Shown: positions 16,177-24,819, counted from the stretch's first letter. The stretch: 42,990 nt of DNA from Candidatus Aquidulcis sp. (GCA_020723365.1 DYJB01000005.1:1-42990), one strand, 5' to 3'. The notes: generated by a model not told the origin, from the letters alone. A program made the numbers and translations.

Positions 16177-17637
16177 GTGCGCTACCGAAGCCTCACCCTC
16201 ACCCTCGCCCTTGGCCTGCTGGTTGTGATGCTGCTGGCAAGCTGCTCGTCGTCGCCCCGGGAGACCGAGACGCTGCGCCAGCTCACCATCCTGCACACCA
16301 ACGATGAGCATGGCTGGATGGGCTCCTACCGAGGCTCAGGCGGCGCCGACGGGCTGCTGCGCCGCTGGGAACGCAATGAAGGCTACCGGACCGACGGCGC
16401 CTTCCTGGTCATCAGCAGCGGCGACATGTGGACCGGCCCCGCCATCTCGACCGTCCTGGAGGGCGAGTCGATGGTGGACGTCATGAACGCCCTGGGCTAC
16501 CGCTCGGCGACGCTGGGCAACCACGACTTCGATTTCGGCCAGGACGTCATCCGGCAGCGCCGGCAGGAAGCGAACTTCCCGTTCCTGGGTGCCAACATCC
16601 GCGTGCGCAGCACCGGCGAGCTGCCGGACTACCTTGAGCCCTACACGCTGGTTGACGTCAACGCCATCCGGGTCGGCATCCTGGGCGTGACGACCAAGGA
16701 GACCCCGGTCGACACCCGCCCGTCCAACGTGGACGACCTGGAGTTCCGCCCGTATGCCGAGGCGCTCGAGCAGTACGTGCCCGAGATGCGCGCCGCCGGT
16801 GCGGACCTGATCATCGTCGCCGGCCACATCTGCGGCACGGAGACGGAGGCCCTGGCGGACACGGCCGCGGCGCTGGGCGTGGCGGTCATCGCCGGCGGGC
16901 ACTGCCACGAGCGGATCAACGAAGTGCTGCACGGCGTGCGGCTGATCGAGAGCGAATCCTTCCTGCAAGGGTACACGCGCCTCGACGTGTGGGTCGACAC
17001 GGCGCAGGATCGTGTCGTTGAGATGCGGGCCGAGTACAAGCCCAACCGGCGCGGTCCCAGCGACCCGGCCATGGCCCTGCGCGTGGCAGGTTGGGCGCAG
17101 CGGCTGCCGGCCGGCATGCTGGATCCTATCGGCTACGTCGGCGAGAACATCGACCGCGCCTCGCCGGAGATGCGCCGCTTGCTGGTGCAGGCCTGGCTGG
17201 AGGCCGACCCGGACTCCGACGTGGCGCTGGCCAGCGTGCGCTATGTGCAGCAGGATCTCCTCCCCGGAGAGGTGTCGGAGGCCACGGTGATCGGCCTGCT
17301 GTCGACGAACAACATCCTGGTGCGGATCGAGCTCACCGGCGAGGAGTTGGTGCAGGTGCTGAAGCGGCACCGCCCGCTGGCGGCGGGGATCACCGAGGAC
17401 GCCGAAGGCTACCGCATGCGCGACGGAAGCCCCCTCGATCCCGCCGCAAGCTACACCGTCCTGCTGCCCGACACGCTCTACCTGGGCGGGAATTCCTACC
17501 GCGTGGCGGATTTCGATCCTTCGCCTACGCCCACCGGTATCGACTGGCGGGCGCCGACGCTCGACCTGCTGCGGTCGCTCGGGTCCGACCGGCAGCATCC
17601 TCTGGATGAACTGTTGGCAGGCCTCGTGGCGCCGTGA
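16177..17637 (+). CDS. Lipoprotein 5'-nucleotidase / 2',3'-cyclic phosphodiesterase (UshA-like)
   Basis: A 486-residue extracytoplasmic metallophosphoesterase starting at GTG. Residues 1-22 form a lipoprotein signal ending in LLASC (Cys23). The catalytic domain has LHTNDEHGW (Asp43, His45), SSGDMWTGP (Asp83), LGNHDFDFG (115-117), VAGHICG and GGHCHERI, the di-metal set of the 5'-nucleotidase family. The C-terminal third, with GLLSTNNILVRIELTGEEL, is the nucleotide-binding 5_nucleotid_C domain. It probably dephosphorylates external nucleotides for salvage. Its own promoter lies at 16106. Confidence 0.9.
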   Translation: MRYRSLTLTLALGLLVVMLLASCSSSPRETETLRQLTILHTNDEHGWMGSYRGSGGADGLLRRWERNEGYRTDGAFLVISSGDMWTGPAISTVLEGESMVDVMNALGYRSATLGNHDFDFGQDVIRQRRQEANFPFLGANIRVRSTGELPDYLEPYTLVDVNAIRVGILGVTTKETPVDTRPSNVDDLEFRPYAEALEQYVPEMRAAGADLIIVAGHICGTETEALADTAAALGVAVIAGGHCHERINEVLHGVRLIESESFLQGYTRLDVWVDTAQDRVVEMRAEYKPNRRGPSDPAMALRVAGWAQRLPAGMLDPIGYVGENIDRASPEMRRLLVQAWLEADPDSDVALASVRYVQQDLLPGEVSEATVIGLLSTNNILVRIELTGEELVQVLKRHRPLAAGITEDAEGYRMRDGSPLDPAASYTVLLPDTLYLGGNSYRVADFDPSPTPTGIDWRAPTLDLLRSLGSDRQHPLDELLAGLVAP

Positions 17638-17685
17638 GCCCGAGGCGCGGCAACGGGCGCCCGATCCTCAGGGATGAGAACCCAA

Positions 17686-17709
17686 AGCAGGTGCCATCGG
17701 GCGCCTGCT
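17686..17709. terminator. Bidirectional terminator between convergent genes
   Basis: A 10-bp stem with one G-U pair (17686-17695 with 17700-17709) and loop atcg, followed on plus by tcttcg. It lies between the 5'-nucleotidase gene and the convergent DUF2807 gene, and an outer repeat (ggcgcccgat / atcgggcgcc) could form an alternative pairing. Confidence 0.6.
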
Positions 17710-17739
17710 TCTTCGCTGCCCGTCTGGAGGCGCGGCGGC

Positions 17740-18480
17740 CTAGTTGCTGATCGGGATCGCCTTGCCCGACGAGCTGGTGTCGACCCGCAGCTGGGGCGAG
17801 CCCAGGAAGTAGACGTTGCCGCTGCTGGAGAGGTCGGCCTGCAGGCTCTCGACGGCACGGACCGTTGCCGAGCCGCTGCTTGAGAGCCGGACCGAGGCCT
17901 GCTGCGATTCCAAGTCCTTGGCGGCGTACGCGCCCGAGCTGCTGATGCTGACCCCCTGCCTTTCCACGGATCCGCCCAGGATAGCGAGGCTGCCCGAGCT
18001 GCTGATGTCGACCTGGAGGGTCTCGGCCACGAGACCCTCGATGGAGATGCTGCCCGAACTGCTGATTCCGACCTCGAAGTGAGTGGCCGTCAGGGCCGGC
18101 GCCTCGACGTCGCCCGACGAGCTGACGTGGAGAGTGTCCAGCGACTGGACCGTCAGGTAGTAGTCGATCGGCAGCGACGGGCGCAGGTTGACGTTGGACT
18201 GGGTGTGGATGTCGAGCTCGCCGGCGCGCGCCTCGGTCTGGATGTAGGGCAGCAGGTTGTCCTCGGCCGAGATGCGCAGCGACTCGCTCGGGCCGATCTC
18301 GACGTGAAGCGTGCCGGGCATGCTCAACCGGACGGCGGTCACGCCGCTGACGGGGCGAGTTTCTTCGGTCAGCGTGCCGGATCCGTCGACCGTCTGGCCC
18401 CCGCTCAGGGAGATGGGCAGGCAGGCAGCCAGGGTTGCGGCGAGAACGGTGATGGAGACCGTGCAGCGAATGGCTTTCAT
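17740..18480 (-). CDS. DUF2807 (GIN domain) lipoprotein
   Basis: A 246-residue secreted lipoprotein: signal with LAAC lipobox at the N-terminus, then a right-handed beta-helix built of turns each ending in SSSG. Six SSSG turns occur at spacings of about 18-21 residues in the second half (VSSSGDVEA, ISSSGSISI, ISSSGSLAI, ISSSGAYAA, LSSSGSATV, LSSSGNVYF, then TSSSGKAI). This is the head GIN/DUF2807 family, of unknown function and often called a putative adhesin. The ATG at 18480 is preceded by AGGAG; a longer frame upstream is discarded. Lies 71 bases after the oxidase gene on the same strand. Confidence 0.88.
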   Translation of the reverse strand: MKAIRCTVSITVLAATLAACLPISLSGGQTVDGSGTLTEETRPVSGVTAVRLSMPGTLHVEIGPSESLRISAEDNLLPYIQTEARAGELDIHTQSNVNLRPSLPIDYYLTVQSLDTLHVSSSGDVEAPALTATHFEVGISSSGSISIEGLVAETLQVDISSSGSLAILGGSVERQGVSISSSGAYAAKDLESQQASVRLSSSGSATVRAVESLQADLSSSGNVYFLGSPQLRVDTSSSGKAIPISN

Positions 18481-18551
18481 GTGACTTCTCCTGAGTGAGG
18501 CGGCTGGGAGGATCCCCCGCTTGAGGCTTGGGCAAGCGGCAGAAGGCCGGA

Positions 18552-19889
18552 TCATTCGGCCTGCGGGAGCTTGCGTTCGTAGGCCCAGTCCTCGGCGCGC
18601 ATGTAGCCGCGGATAGCGTGGGCGGCGGCGAAGCGGATCGGTTCGGGCGGCCACTGGATCATGCGCCGGCCGACGAACCAAACTCGGGTCAGGTCCGTCT
18701 GGCGCTCGAGGATCAGATCGGCGATCGTGCGCCCGTTCAGGTGGGCCATGGAGACGCCGTGCCCGACGCAGCCGAGCGAGTAGATGGCGCGCCGGTCACC
18801 AAGGAAGCCGATGGCTGGAGCCATGTCGACCGGCACGCTGACCGGGCCGCCCCAGCGGTCGGCGAAGCGGATGCCGCGCAGGGAGGGGAAGAGGCGCACC
18901 AGGTCGCGCTCCAGATCGGCAAAGACGCGCGGGTTGAGGTCGTGCTGCATGCCGCGACCGAACGTCAGGCTGACGTCGCTGCCGCCGATGGCGATGCGCT
19001 GGTCGGCGGTCAGGCGCAGGTAATGGACGAAGTTGCGGGCATCCTCGATCCCCTGTCGCCCCGCCCAGCCGACCGCCTCTTGCTGCGCGGGGGTTAGCGG
19101 CTCGGTGACGACCATATGGGTGAAGGCGGCCGTCTCCCGGGCGCGCAGCTCGGGGAACAGGTGGGAGTAGGCGTTGGTGGCGAAGACGACATGACCGGCG
19201 GACAGCGTGCCGGAGGGGGTCCGGAGGGTGAAGCGCGGCCCGCGCTCGATGGACAGGACCGGCGTATGCTCGAAGACGTCGACCCCGGCCTCGATTGCCA
19301 GGCGCTTCAGCTCGCGGGCCTGCTTGGCCGGGTTGAGCAGGCCGCAGCGGGGCTCCCACCACGCGCCGAGAGCGAGGGGCGAGCGGACGGCGCTTTGGAG
19401 CCGCCCGGCATCCCACCACTCGAGCCCGCTGATCCCCATCTGGGTGAGGATCTCCAGATCGTGCTGGATGCGCCGCACGAAGCCGGGGGTGGTGGCCACG
19501 CGCAGAAAACCCGGGTGTTCGTAGTCGGACTGCAGGTTGTGACGGGTGACTAGATCGCGCACGTAGTCGACGGCGCGCTCCATGTAGCGATGGGCCTCCA
19601 CGGTGCGCTGCTGCCCGAAGAGGGCCTTGGTCACGGCGGGCTCGAGGCCGAAAAGGGTCATGTTGAACCCGCCGTTGCGCCCACTGGCGCCAAAGCCGAC
19701 GACGCTCGCCTCCAGGACGGCCACCGTCAGGGCGGGCGAGTCGCTCCGCAGGTTGTAGGCTGTCGAGAGGCCCGTGTAGCCGCCCCCGATGATGGCGACA
19801 TCGACCGACGTCTCGCCCTGGAGATGCGCTGCCGGAACGTACGGCCCGTAGGCGCGGAGCCAGAAAGAAGGCTGCTCGGTGGGATCCAT
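18552..19889 (-). CDS. FAD-dependent oxidoreductase, glycine/D-amino acid oxidase (DAO) family
   Basis: A 445-residue flavoprotein. The dinucleotide-binding motif VAIIGGGYTGLSTAYNL lies at 31-47, then VVGFGASGRNGGF, the substrate-side motif shared with gamma-glutamylputrescine oxidase (PuuB) and related amine oxidases. SLGCVGHGVSMAHLNG near the C-terminus is the second FAD contact. AAGGAGAC is a good ribosome site before the ATG. It probably oxidises an amine or amino acid with release of hydrogen peroxide or via an acceptor. The GNAT-fusion gene lies 30 bases upstream on the same strand, suggesting an operon. Substrate unknown. Confidence 0.88.
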   Translation of the reverse strand: MDPTEQPSFWLRAYGPYVPAAHLQGETSVDVAIIGGGYTGLSTAYNLRSDSPALTVAVLEASVVGFGASGRNGGFNMTLFGLEPAVTKALFGQQRTVEAHRYMERAVDYVRDLVTRHNLQSDYEHPGFLRVATTPGFVRRIQHDLEILTQMGISGLEWWDAGRLQSAVRSPLALGAWWEPRCGLLNPAKQARELKRLAIEAGVDVFEHTPVLSIERGPRFTLRTPSGTLSAGHVVFATNAYSHLFPELRARETAAFTHMVVTEPLTPAQQEAVGWAGRQGIEDARNFVHYLRLTADQRIAIGGSDVSLTFGRGMQHDLNPRVFADLERDLVRLFPSLRGIRFADRWGGPVSVPVDMAPAIGFLGDRRAIYSLGCVGHGVSMAHLNGRTIADLILERQTDLTRVWFVGRRMIQWPPEPIRFAAAHAIRGYMRAEDWAYERKLPQAE

Positions 19890-19919
19890 TGTGTCTCCTT
19901 GGCGAAGGTCGGTGCGGGC

Positions 19920-20714
19920 TCAGGCGGGGCGCCGGGCGGCGCGAGCCTGAGCCAGGCCCTGTTCGATCTCCAGCAGGTTGAGCGGGACGCTGCCGGTTGG
20001 GCGGCCGTCAATGTACACGCTGTTGGACACGCCCCACAGCTCGATCGCCTGGCGCTCGCCTATATCGTACAGGCGCAGATCGACGTCGGGTGCATCGAGC
20101 TGGCCCTCGCGCTGCAGCTTGTGCAGCACCCATCCTGAGTACGGGCACTGAGGGCAATGGAAGAAGTCGACGGGAATGCGGTCTTCGGCCGCGCGCGGCA
20201 CGAGGCGCACCGGCAGGAAGTGGGGCGAGGAGGCCCGCCGGAAGGGCTTGCTCAGCAGCGCCTCGCCCTGCCGGCTGCCCACGGGCTGGAAACCGGACTC
20301 GATGAAGAAGTGCGCCGGCAAGGTCGGGCCCGACCAGCGGGCCAGGACGGCCATGCCGTCGGCGCGCTCCCGCACCTGGCGCTCGGCCGCCTCCAGCAAC
20401 CCGGTCCCGACGCCTCGCCCGCGCGCCTGCGGCGTGACATACAGGCAGTTGACAAAGGCCAGGTTGTGTCCGGCGACCGGGCGAGGGGCGTGTTCGATGG
20501 GCATGAACTCGATATGACCGACGGGCCGCGGGCCTTCGTAGGCCACGAGGGTTCGCAGCCCCAGGTAGGCATGCTGGTAGCGCCACCATTCCTTCTGTCG
20601 CACGCCCGGCTGCAGCCGACGAAGGGAGGTCTCGCGGGTGGAAGGGCTGTCCTGGTCGAAGGCGTAATCGATGCACAGCAGGCACTGGTCCATGGCTTCA
20701 TCGATGACTTTCAT
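19920..20714 (-). CDS. GNAT acetyltransferase fused to a YoaP/thioredoxin-like domain
   Basis: A 264-residue two-part protein. Residues ~1-165 are a GNAT domain: FVNCLYVTPQARGRGVGTGLL (about 87-107) is the acetyl-CoA-binding segment. Residues ~180-260 look like a glutaredoxin/thioredoxin-like or YoaP domain with the motif FHCPQCPYSG (Cys187, Cys190), ending IDGRPTGSVPLN. The ATG at 20714 has GGGGAGG upstream; a longer frame is open but runs into the structured leader. Similar fused proteins exist, and their substrate is unknown. Transcribed from the promoter at 20832-20859. Confidence 0.8.
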   Translation of the reverse strand: MKVIDEAMDQCLLCIDYAFDQDSPSTRETSLRRLQPGVRQKEWWRYQHAYLGLRTLVAYEGPRPVGHIEFMPIEHAPRPVAGHNLAFVNCLYVTPQARGRGVGTGLLEAAERQVRERADGMAVLARWSGPTLPAHFFIESGFQPVGSRQGEALLSKPFRRASSPHFLPVRLVPRAAEDRIPVDFFHCPQCPYSGWVLHKLQREGQLDAPDVDLRLYDIGERQAIELWGVSNSVYIDGRPTGSVPLNLLEIEQGLAQARAARRPA

Positions 20715-20736
20715 CCCAGGCCTCCCCGGAAAGAAG

Positions 20737-20823
20737 CGCACCGATCGGCCGGGCGCAGGGTCCAGCGATCGGTGCGGATGGCGCCATAGGGCCTCCCCGG
20801 CAGGCACCCGCCGGGCGCCTGCC
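20737..20823 (-). promoter_or_regulatory. Two-hairpin leader of the GNAT-YoaP gene (possible attenuator)
   Basis: In the ~110-base leader, reading on minus, the first hairpin is 20799-20823 (11 bp including one G-U). The second has perfect 11-bp arms at 20737-20747 and 20766-20776 and is directly followed on minus by CTTCTTTCC, then the ribosome site. The second looks like an intrinsic terminator in front of the coding start. Attenuation or a protein-operator role is inferred; no known riboswitch is recognised. Confidence 0.5.
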
Positions 20824-20831
20824 CCGAATCC

Positions 20832-20859
20832 ATCATAGCATTGGGAGGGACCGAGTCAA
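20832..20859 (-). promoter_or_regulatory. Promoter of the GNAT-YoaP / oxidase genes
   Basis: On minus: TTGACT (20859-20854), 16 bases, TATGAT (20837-20832) preceded by TGC as extended -10. A strong housekeeping promoter giving a transcript start near 20825. Confidence 0.7.
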
Positions 20860-21000
20860 GAAACCCCGCTGGCGGGAGGGACGGCCGGGAGGCCCCACCC
20901 CCAGGCTGGGTGGGCGGACGGGGGGCGGGGGCTGAACCCGGCGGGGACGCAGAGCCGGGCGCTCCCAGGAGCTTGCCGACTCGCCCTCTTGCAGGCACCG

Positions 21001-21057
21001 TGATAATATGTTGCCCGCGCCCCCGGGGGCCCCTCGGCCGCCGGGAGCCTGGGAGCG
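21001..21057 (+). promoter_or_regulatory. Probable promoter and leader of the RRM gene
   Basis: TGATAATAT at 21001-21009 offers an extended -10 (TG-A-TAATAT), but no good -35 is seen. The ~85-base leader holds a 12-base palindrome (21019-21030). A 10-bp inverted repeat (20960-20969 with 21048-21057) brackets the -10. Apart from these and the GNAT promoter, 20715-21099 holds no gene. Confidence 0.35.
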
Positions 21058-21099
21058 TCCCGCTGCCGACGCCTTGTGGAGACAGAGGAAGCCAGAGTC

Positions 21100-21447
21100 A
21101 TGGAGAACAAGCTGTACGTAGGGAATCTGCCTTACACGGCGAGCGAAACCGAACTGCAGACGCTGTTCAGCAAGGCCGGCGTCGTGCAATCGGTCACGCT
21201 CATCACCGACCGCGAAACTGGCCGGTCGAAGGGGTTTGGCTTCGTGGAGATGGAGAGCGAAGCCGATGCTCAGAAGGCGATCAGCATGCTGAATGGGACG
21301 CAGCTCGGCAACCGGACGCTGACCGTTAACGTCGCCCGCCCACGCGAGGAGCGGGGTGGTGGCGGCGGAGGCGGAGGGTTCGGCGCGCGCCGGCCCGGAG
21401 GCGGGTCCGGCGGCGGCCGCTCGGGCAACCGCGGCCCGCGCTGGTAG
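21100..21447 (+). CDS. RRM RNA-binding protein, glycine-rich tail
   Basis: A 115-residue protein of one RNA recognition motif followed by a Gly/Arg-rich tail. RNP2 is LYVGNL (5-10) and RNP1 is KGFGFVEM (44-51), with the aromatic residues that stack on RNA bases. The tail from residue ~84 contains runs of glycine and RRPGGG-type repeats, like the cyanobacterial and Chloroflexi Rbp proteins, which are often cold-induced RNA chaperones. AGAGGAA lies nine bases before ATG 21100; an ATG at 21076 is in frame but less well placed. A strong terminator follows. Confidence 0.93.
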   Translation: MENKLYVGNLPYTASETELQTLFSKAGVVQSVTLITDRETGRSKGFGFVEMESEADAQKAISMLNGTQLGNRTLTVNVARPREERGGGGGGGGFGARRPGGGSGGGRSGNRGPRW

Positions 21448-21465
21448 TCACCTGGCAGTAAACGG

Positions 21466-21500
21466 CCGGGGCGCTCCCAAGAGCGCCCCGGTTCTCTTTT
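21466..21500 (+). terminator. Strong intrinsic terminator after the RRM gene
   Basis: An 11-bp perfect GC-rich stem (21466-21476 with 21481-21491), loop ccaa, followed by TTCTCTTTT. The clearest intrinsic terminator in the window. Confidence 0.92.
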
Positions 21501-21645
21501 CCCCACCCGGCGACCGCCCCGCCGTGCCCCGATCCGTGCGCCCCGGTTGCGGGTGCAGGTGAAGGTCGCCGGGGTGTGTGCGGGGAGCCTGGAGCCTGAG
21601 GCTCCGGCCCGGCCAGGCGGTCCCCGGCGGGCCCGGAGCGGGGCG

Positions 21646-22020
21646 CTAGGCCGCTTCCAGCCGCACCTTCTCCCCATCGCGAACGGCGGTGAACGCCTTG
21701 GCGTCGCCTTCAACCCTGCCCAGAGGATTGACCTTGCTGGCAGCACGCGGCTCCCGACCGCGGCTGACCGGCGTCGGGCCGAAGAAGATGCAGAAGGCCG
21801 ACCCCGGCGGCCAGTAGGCCAGGTCGCCGACCTGCATCTCGACGCGGGCGTCGTCCGACTCCTCCAGCGGCACATCGATCTCAAAGTAGATCTCCTCGCC
21901 CCAACGCGTGCCCCGGGCCTCGATCGGCAGGGCAGCCCACACGGCCTCGGCCGAGGGCGAGTCGTTCAACATCGCCGGCAGACGGACCTTGCCGGCCGTG
22001 ATCGTGATCTTGCGGGGCAT
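21646..22020 (-). CDS. TM1367-like cyclophilin-fold protein
   Basis: A 124-residue protein of the small cyclophilin-like family typified by Thermotoga TM1367 (DUF369). Typical segments are ITITAGKVRLPAMLNDSPSA at the N-terminus, TRWGEEIYFEIDV in the middle and VGDLAYWPPGSAFCIFFGPTP. These proteins have the cyclophilin barrel but lack the known isomerase active site, and their function is not settled. A very strong Shine-Dalgarno (GAGGAGGTGA) precedes the ATG. Stands alone, facing the RRM terminator. Confidence 0.85.
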   Translation of the reverse strand: MPRKITITAGKVRLPAMLNDSPSAEAVWAALPIEARGTRWGEEIYFEIDVPLEESDDARVEMQVGDLAYWPPGSAFCIFFGPTPVSRGREPRAASKVNPLGRVEGDAKAFTAVRDGEKVRLEAA

Positions 22021-22144
22021 GTCACCTCCTCATCCTGCGCGGGTTCGCCCGCCGGTTGTGCCGTCGCCAGGCCGACAGTACGACTCGCTTCTCCCTCCCC
22101 CGGGCCGGCTGCGCGCCGCCTGGGGATCTGGGGTTGTGGTCCGC

Positions 22145-22588
22145 CTATGGCTCCGGGCTGCCCCTCAGCCAGAAGTGACCGCCGGCAGCCAGGGGCAGGG
22201 TGAAGACGGCCAGCAGGAACGCGTTCAGCCCGACGTTGACCCACACTCCCGCCAGTGCCGAAAGGACCGTGTCGATCACAAACCACACGCCGATCCCTGT
22301 GGCCAAAGCCCACCAGGCCCACGGATGGCGCCGGGAGAGAGCGAAGCGCACGATGAACGCGACGGTGATGCCCCATCCGGCGACCGTGGCTCCCCAGGCC
22401 CCGTAGACCCAGCCCTGGAAGCTCGCCACCCCTGGCGGGATCCCGGCCGGCCAGAAACGCGGATCGATGGCGCGGTTGAAGACGTCGAAGACGGGTGTGC
22501 GATTGAGAAGCGCCATGGCGAGGCCGAAGAGCACCAGTCCGAGGCTGGCCGCCCAGAGCCAGCGGATCCAGAATCGTTCGCGTCGCAT
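22145..22588 (-). CDS. Small membrane protein, unknown function
   Basis: A 147-residue protein with four hydrophobic segments (about 8-27, 55-78, 88-107 and 115-137) and short polar loops, consistent with a four-helix membrane protein. I do not recognise a family with certainty. GGGAGG precedes the ATG at 22588. It lies 124 bases upstream of the TM1367-like gene on the same strand and is divergent from the ABC exporter, so it shares that control region. Codon use is like its neighbours. Confidence 0.7.
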   Translation of the reverse strand: MRRERFWIRWLWAASLGLVLFGLAMALLNRTPVFDVFNRAIDPRFWPAGIPPGVASFQGWVYGAWGATVAGWGITVAFIVRFALSRRHPWAWWALATGIGVWFVIDTVLSALAGVWVNVGLNAFLLAVFTLPLAAGGHFWLRGSPEP

Positions 22589-22670
22589 GCGGATGCCTCC
22601 CGGGCCTTCCTACGGACCCTGTTGCGAAGCTTCGATCCGGCTGGGATGATACCTCGGTCGAGGCGGGCGG

Positions 22671-22676
22671 TATAAT
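22671..22676 (+). promoter_or_regulatory. -10 box of the ABC exporter promoter
   Basis: A perfect TATAAT 24 bases before the ATG at 22700; no convincing -35 at 16-18 bases upstream, so strength may depend on an activator. Confidence 0.45.
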
Positions 22677-22699
22677 GCGCGGCCCGACAGGGGGTATCG

Positions 22700-24691
22700 A
22701 TGCGGGTTGCCAGGGGACGATCCGCGGGTCGCGGATCCGAGGGAATGAGAGGCGGCATGTTCGGACAGGGCGGCAACTGGTGGTCGTTCATTCGCTACGA
22801 TGAGGAGCAGGACCGGCCGGAGGTGAGCCGGGCGCTGTTGCAGCGCGTCGCCCGCTATGCCCGTCCGTACGGGACGGGTGTGGCGGTGATGCTGGGTACG
22901 ATCGTGGCCATCTCGCTGCTTTCGCTGCTGCCGCCGCTGCTGCTGCGCGATCTGATCGATCGGGCGCTCCCGCAGAAGGATGCCGCGCGCCTCAACCTGC
23001 TGGCCCTGGGGATGGTCGTCGTCCCGCTGGCCAACGGGCTGATCGGGGTCGCCCAGCGCTACGCCAGCTCGCGCGTGGGCGAAGGGATCATCTTCGACCT
23101 GCGCTGTGCCGTCTACGCCCACATGCAGGGCATGAGCCTGCGCTTCTTCACGCGCACGCGGGCCGGCGAGCTGATGTCGCGCCTGAACAACGACGTCGTC
23201 GGCGCCCAGGGGGCGATCACCGGCACGCTGGTGACGCTGATCAGCAACACCGTCTCGCTGGCGCTGACCCTGGCGGTCATGCTGTCGTTGGAGTGGCGCC
23301 TGACGCTGCTGGCGGTGGCCATCCTGCCGCTCTTCATTCTGCCGGCGCGGCGCATCGGACGCACGCTGCGCAGCCTGACGCGCCAGGCGATGGACCGGAA
23401 CGCACGCATGAACGCCCAGATGAATGAGACGCTCAACATCAGCGGGGCGCTGCTGGCCAAGGTCTTCGGCCGGCAGCGGATGGAGGTCGAGCGCTTCCGC
23501 GAGCGGGCAGCCGGTGTGCGCGAAATCGGCGTCCGTTCGGCGGTCATCGGGCGCTGGTTCTTCCTCGGGCTGAGCCTGGTGAGCGCCCTGGGGACGGCGC
23601 TGGTCTTCTGGTTGGGCGGACACCTGGTGCTGCGCGGGGCCTTCAGCGTGGGCACGATCGTCGCCATCAGCGCCTACCTGGCCAACCTGTACGGGCCGCT
23701 GATGGCGCTGACGAATGCACGCGTCGACTTCGCCACGTCGATGGTCTCCTTTGAGCGGGTCTTCGAAGTGCTCGATCTGCCGGCGGAGATCCGCGACCGG
23801 CCCGGGGCGATCGATCTGGCGAGAGTCGACGGGCACGTGCGCTTTGAGGGGGTGTCCTTCTCCTATGGCGAGTCGGAGAGCGGCGCCGGGGGCCTGGAGG
23901 AGGTTCGCCGCTTCAGCTGGCACGCCTCGATGGACTATCCGCCCAGCGGCGCCCGGCGCCCGGCGGGGGAGGAGGCCGGTCCCGTCCGCTACGCGCTGCA
24001 GGACATCAGCTTCGAGATTCGGCCGGGCGAGGTGGCGGCGTTGGTCGGACCGAGCGGCGCCGGGAAGACGACCATCACCTACCTGCTGCCGCGGCTGTAC
24101 GACCCGACGGGCGGGGCCGTGCGGCTGGATGGGCACGACCTGCGCGACCTGACGCTCGAATCGCTGGCCCGCCACATCGGCATGGTGACGCAAGAGGCGT
24201 ACCTGTTCCACGACACGCTTCGCAATAACCTGCTGTATGCGCGCCCGCAGGCGACGCAGGCCGAGGTGGAGGCCGCCTGCCGGGCGGCCAACATCCACGA
24301 TTTCATTGCCGGGCTCCCCGAGGGCTACGAGACGCAGGTCGGCGAGCGGGGCTACCGGCTGTCGGGCGGGGAGAAGCAGCGGGTGGCGATCGCGCGCGTG
24401 ATCCTCAAGGATCCACGTGTGCTGATCCTGGACGAGGCCACCAGCCACCTGGACTCGCAATCCGAAGCCCTGATTCAACAGGCGATGGAGCTGGTCATGC
24501 GCGGGCGCACCTCACTGGTGATCGCCCACCGCCTGTCGACCGTCATGGGCGCCGACCGGATCCTGGTGATCGACGGCGGGCGGGTGGTCGAGCAGGGCAA
24601 GCATGCGGACCTGCTGTCGCGCAGCGGGCTGTACGCCCGGCTGTACTCCACGCAGTTCAATCCTCAGGCAGCAGGCGAAGCCGCCGGCTGA
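22700..24691 (+). CDS. ABC exporter, fused permease and ATPase
   Basis: A 663-residue half-transporter. Six membrane helices span about residues 50-330, with the coupling segment MSLRFFTRTRAGELMSRLNN typical of MsbA/LmrA-type exporters. After a ~35-residue charged insertion (about 395-430, absent from most relatives), the ATPase has Walker A GPSGAGKTT (~453), signature LSGGEKQRVAIARV (~554) and Walker B VLILDEATS (~574), then the H-loop in VIAHRLSTV. It works as a dimer exporting a lipid, drug or peptide; substrate unknown. The ATG at 22700 follows a G-run; in-frame ATGs at 22745 and 22757 are alternatives. Confidence 0.93.
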   Translation: MRVARGRSAGRGSEGMRGGMFGQGGNWWSFIRYDEEQDRPEVSRALLQRVARYARPYGTGVAVMLGTIVAISLLSLLPPLLLRDLIDRALPQKDAARLNLLALGMVVVPLANGLIGVAQRYASSRVGEGIIFDLRCAVYAHMQGMSLRFFTRTRAGELMSRLNNDVVGAQGAITGTLVTLISNTVSLALTLAVMLSLEWRLTLLAVAILPLFILPARRIGRTLRSLTRQAMDRNARMNAQMNETLNISGALLAKVFGRQRMEVERFRERAAGVREIGVRSAVIGRWFFLGLSLVSALGTALVFWLGGHLVLRGAFSVGTIVAISAYLANLYGPLMALTNARVDFATSMVSFERVFEVLDLPAEIRDRPGAIDLARVDGHVRFEGVSFSYGESESGAGGLEEVRRFSWHASMDYPPSGARRPAGEEAGPVRYALQDISFEIRPGEVAALVGPSGAGKTTITYLLPRLYDPTGGAVRLDGHDLRDLTLESLARHIGMVTQEAYLFHDTLRNNLLYARPQATQAEVEAACRAANIHDFIAGLPEGYETQVGERGYRLSGGEKQRVAIARVILKDPRVLILDEATSHLDSQSEALIQQAMELVMRGRTSLVIAHRLSTVMGADRILVIDGGRVVEQGKHADLLSRSGLYARLYSTQFNPQAAGEAAG

Positions 24692-24788
24692 CGTCCCCGG
24701 CAAGGTTGGACGTCGGGCACGGCGCGACCGGGCCAGGCGGCGACCCAGGGCCAGCATGGTTTTCCGGAGCGGAACATCGTGCGAGCGG

Positions 24789-24819
24789 CGTAGGGGCGGG
24801 TCACAGACCCGCCCCTACG
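24789..24819. repeat. Palindromic repeat, 14-bp arms
   Basis: Arms CGTAGGGGCGGGTC (24789-24802) and its exact complement (24806-24819) around aca. A decayed second copy with one arm mismatch lies near 25000-25023. This has the look of a dispersed intergenic palindrome (REP-like). Confidence 0.8.
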
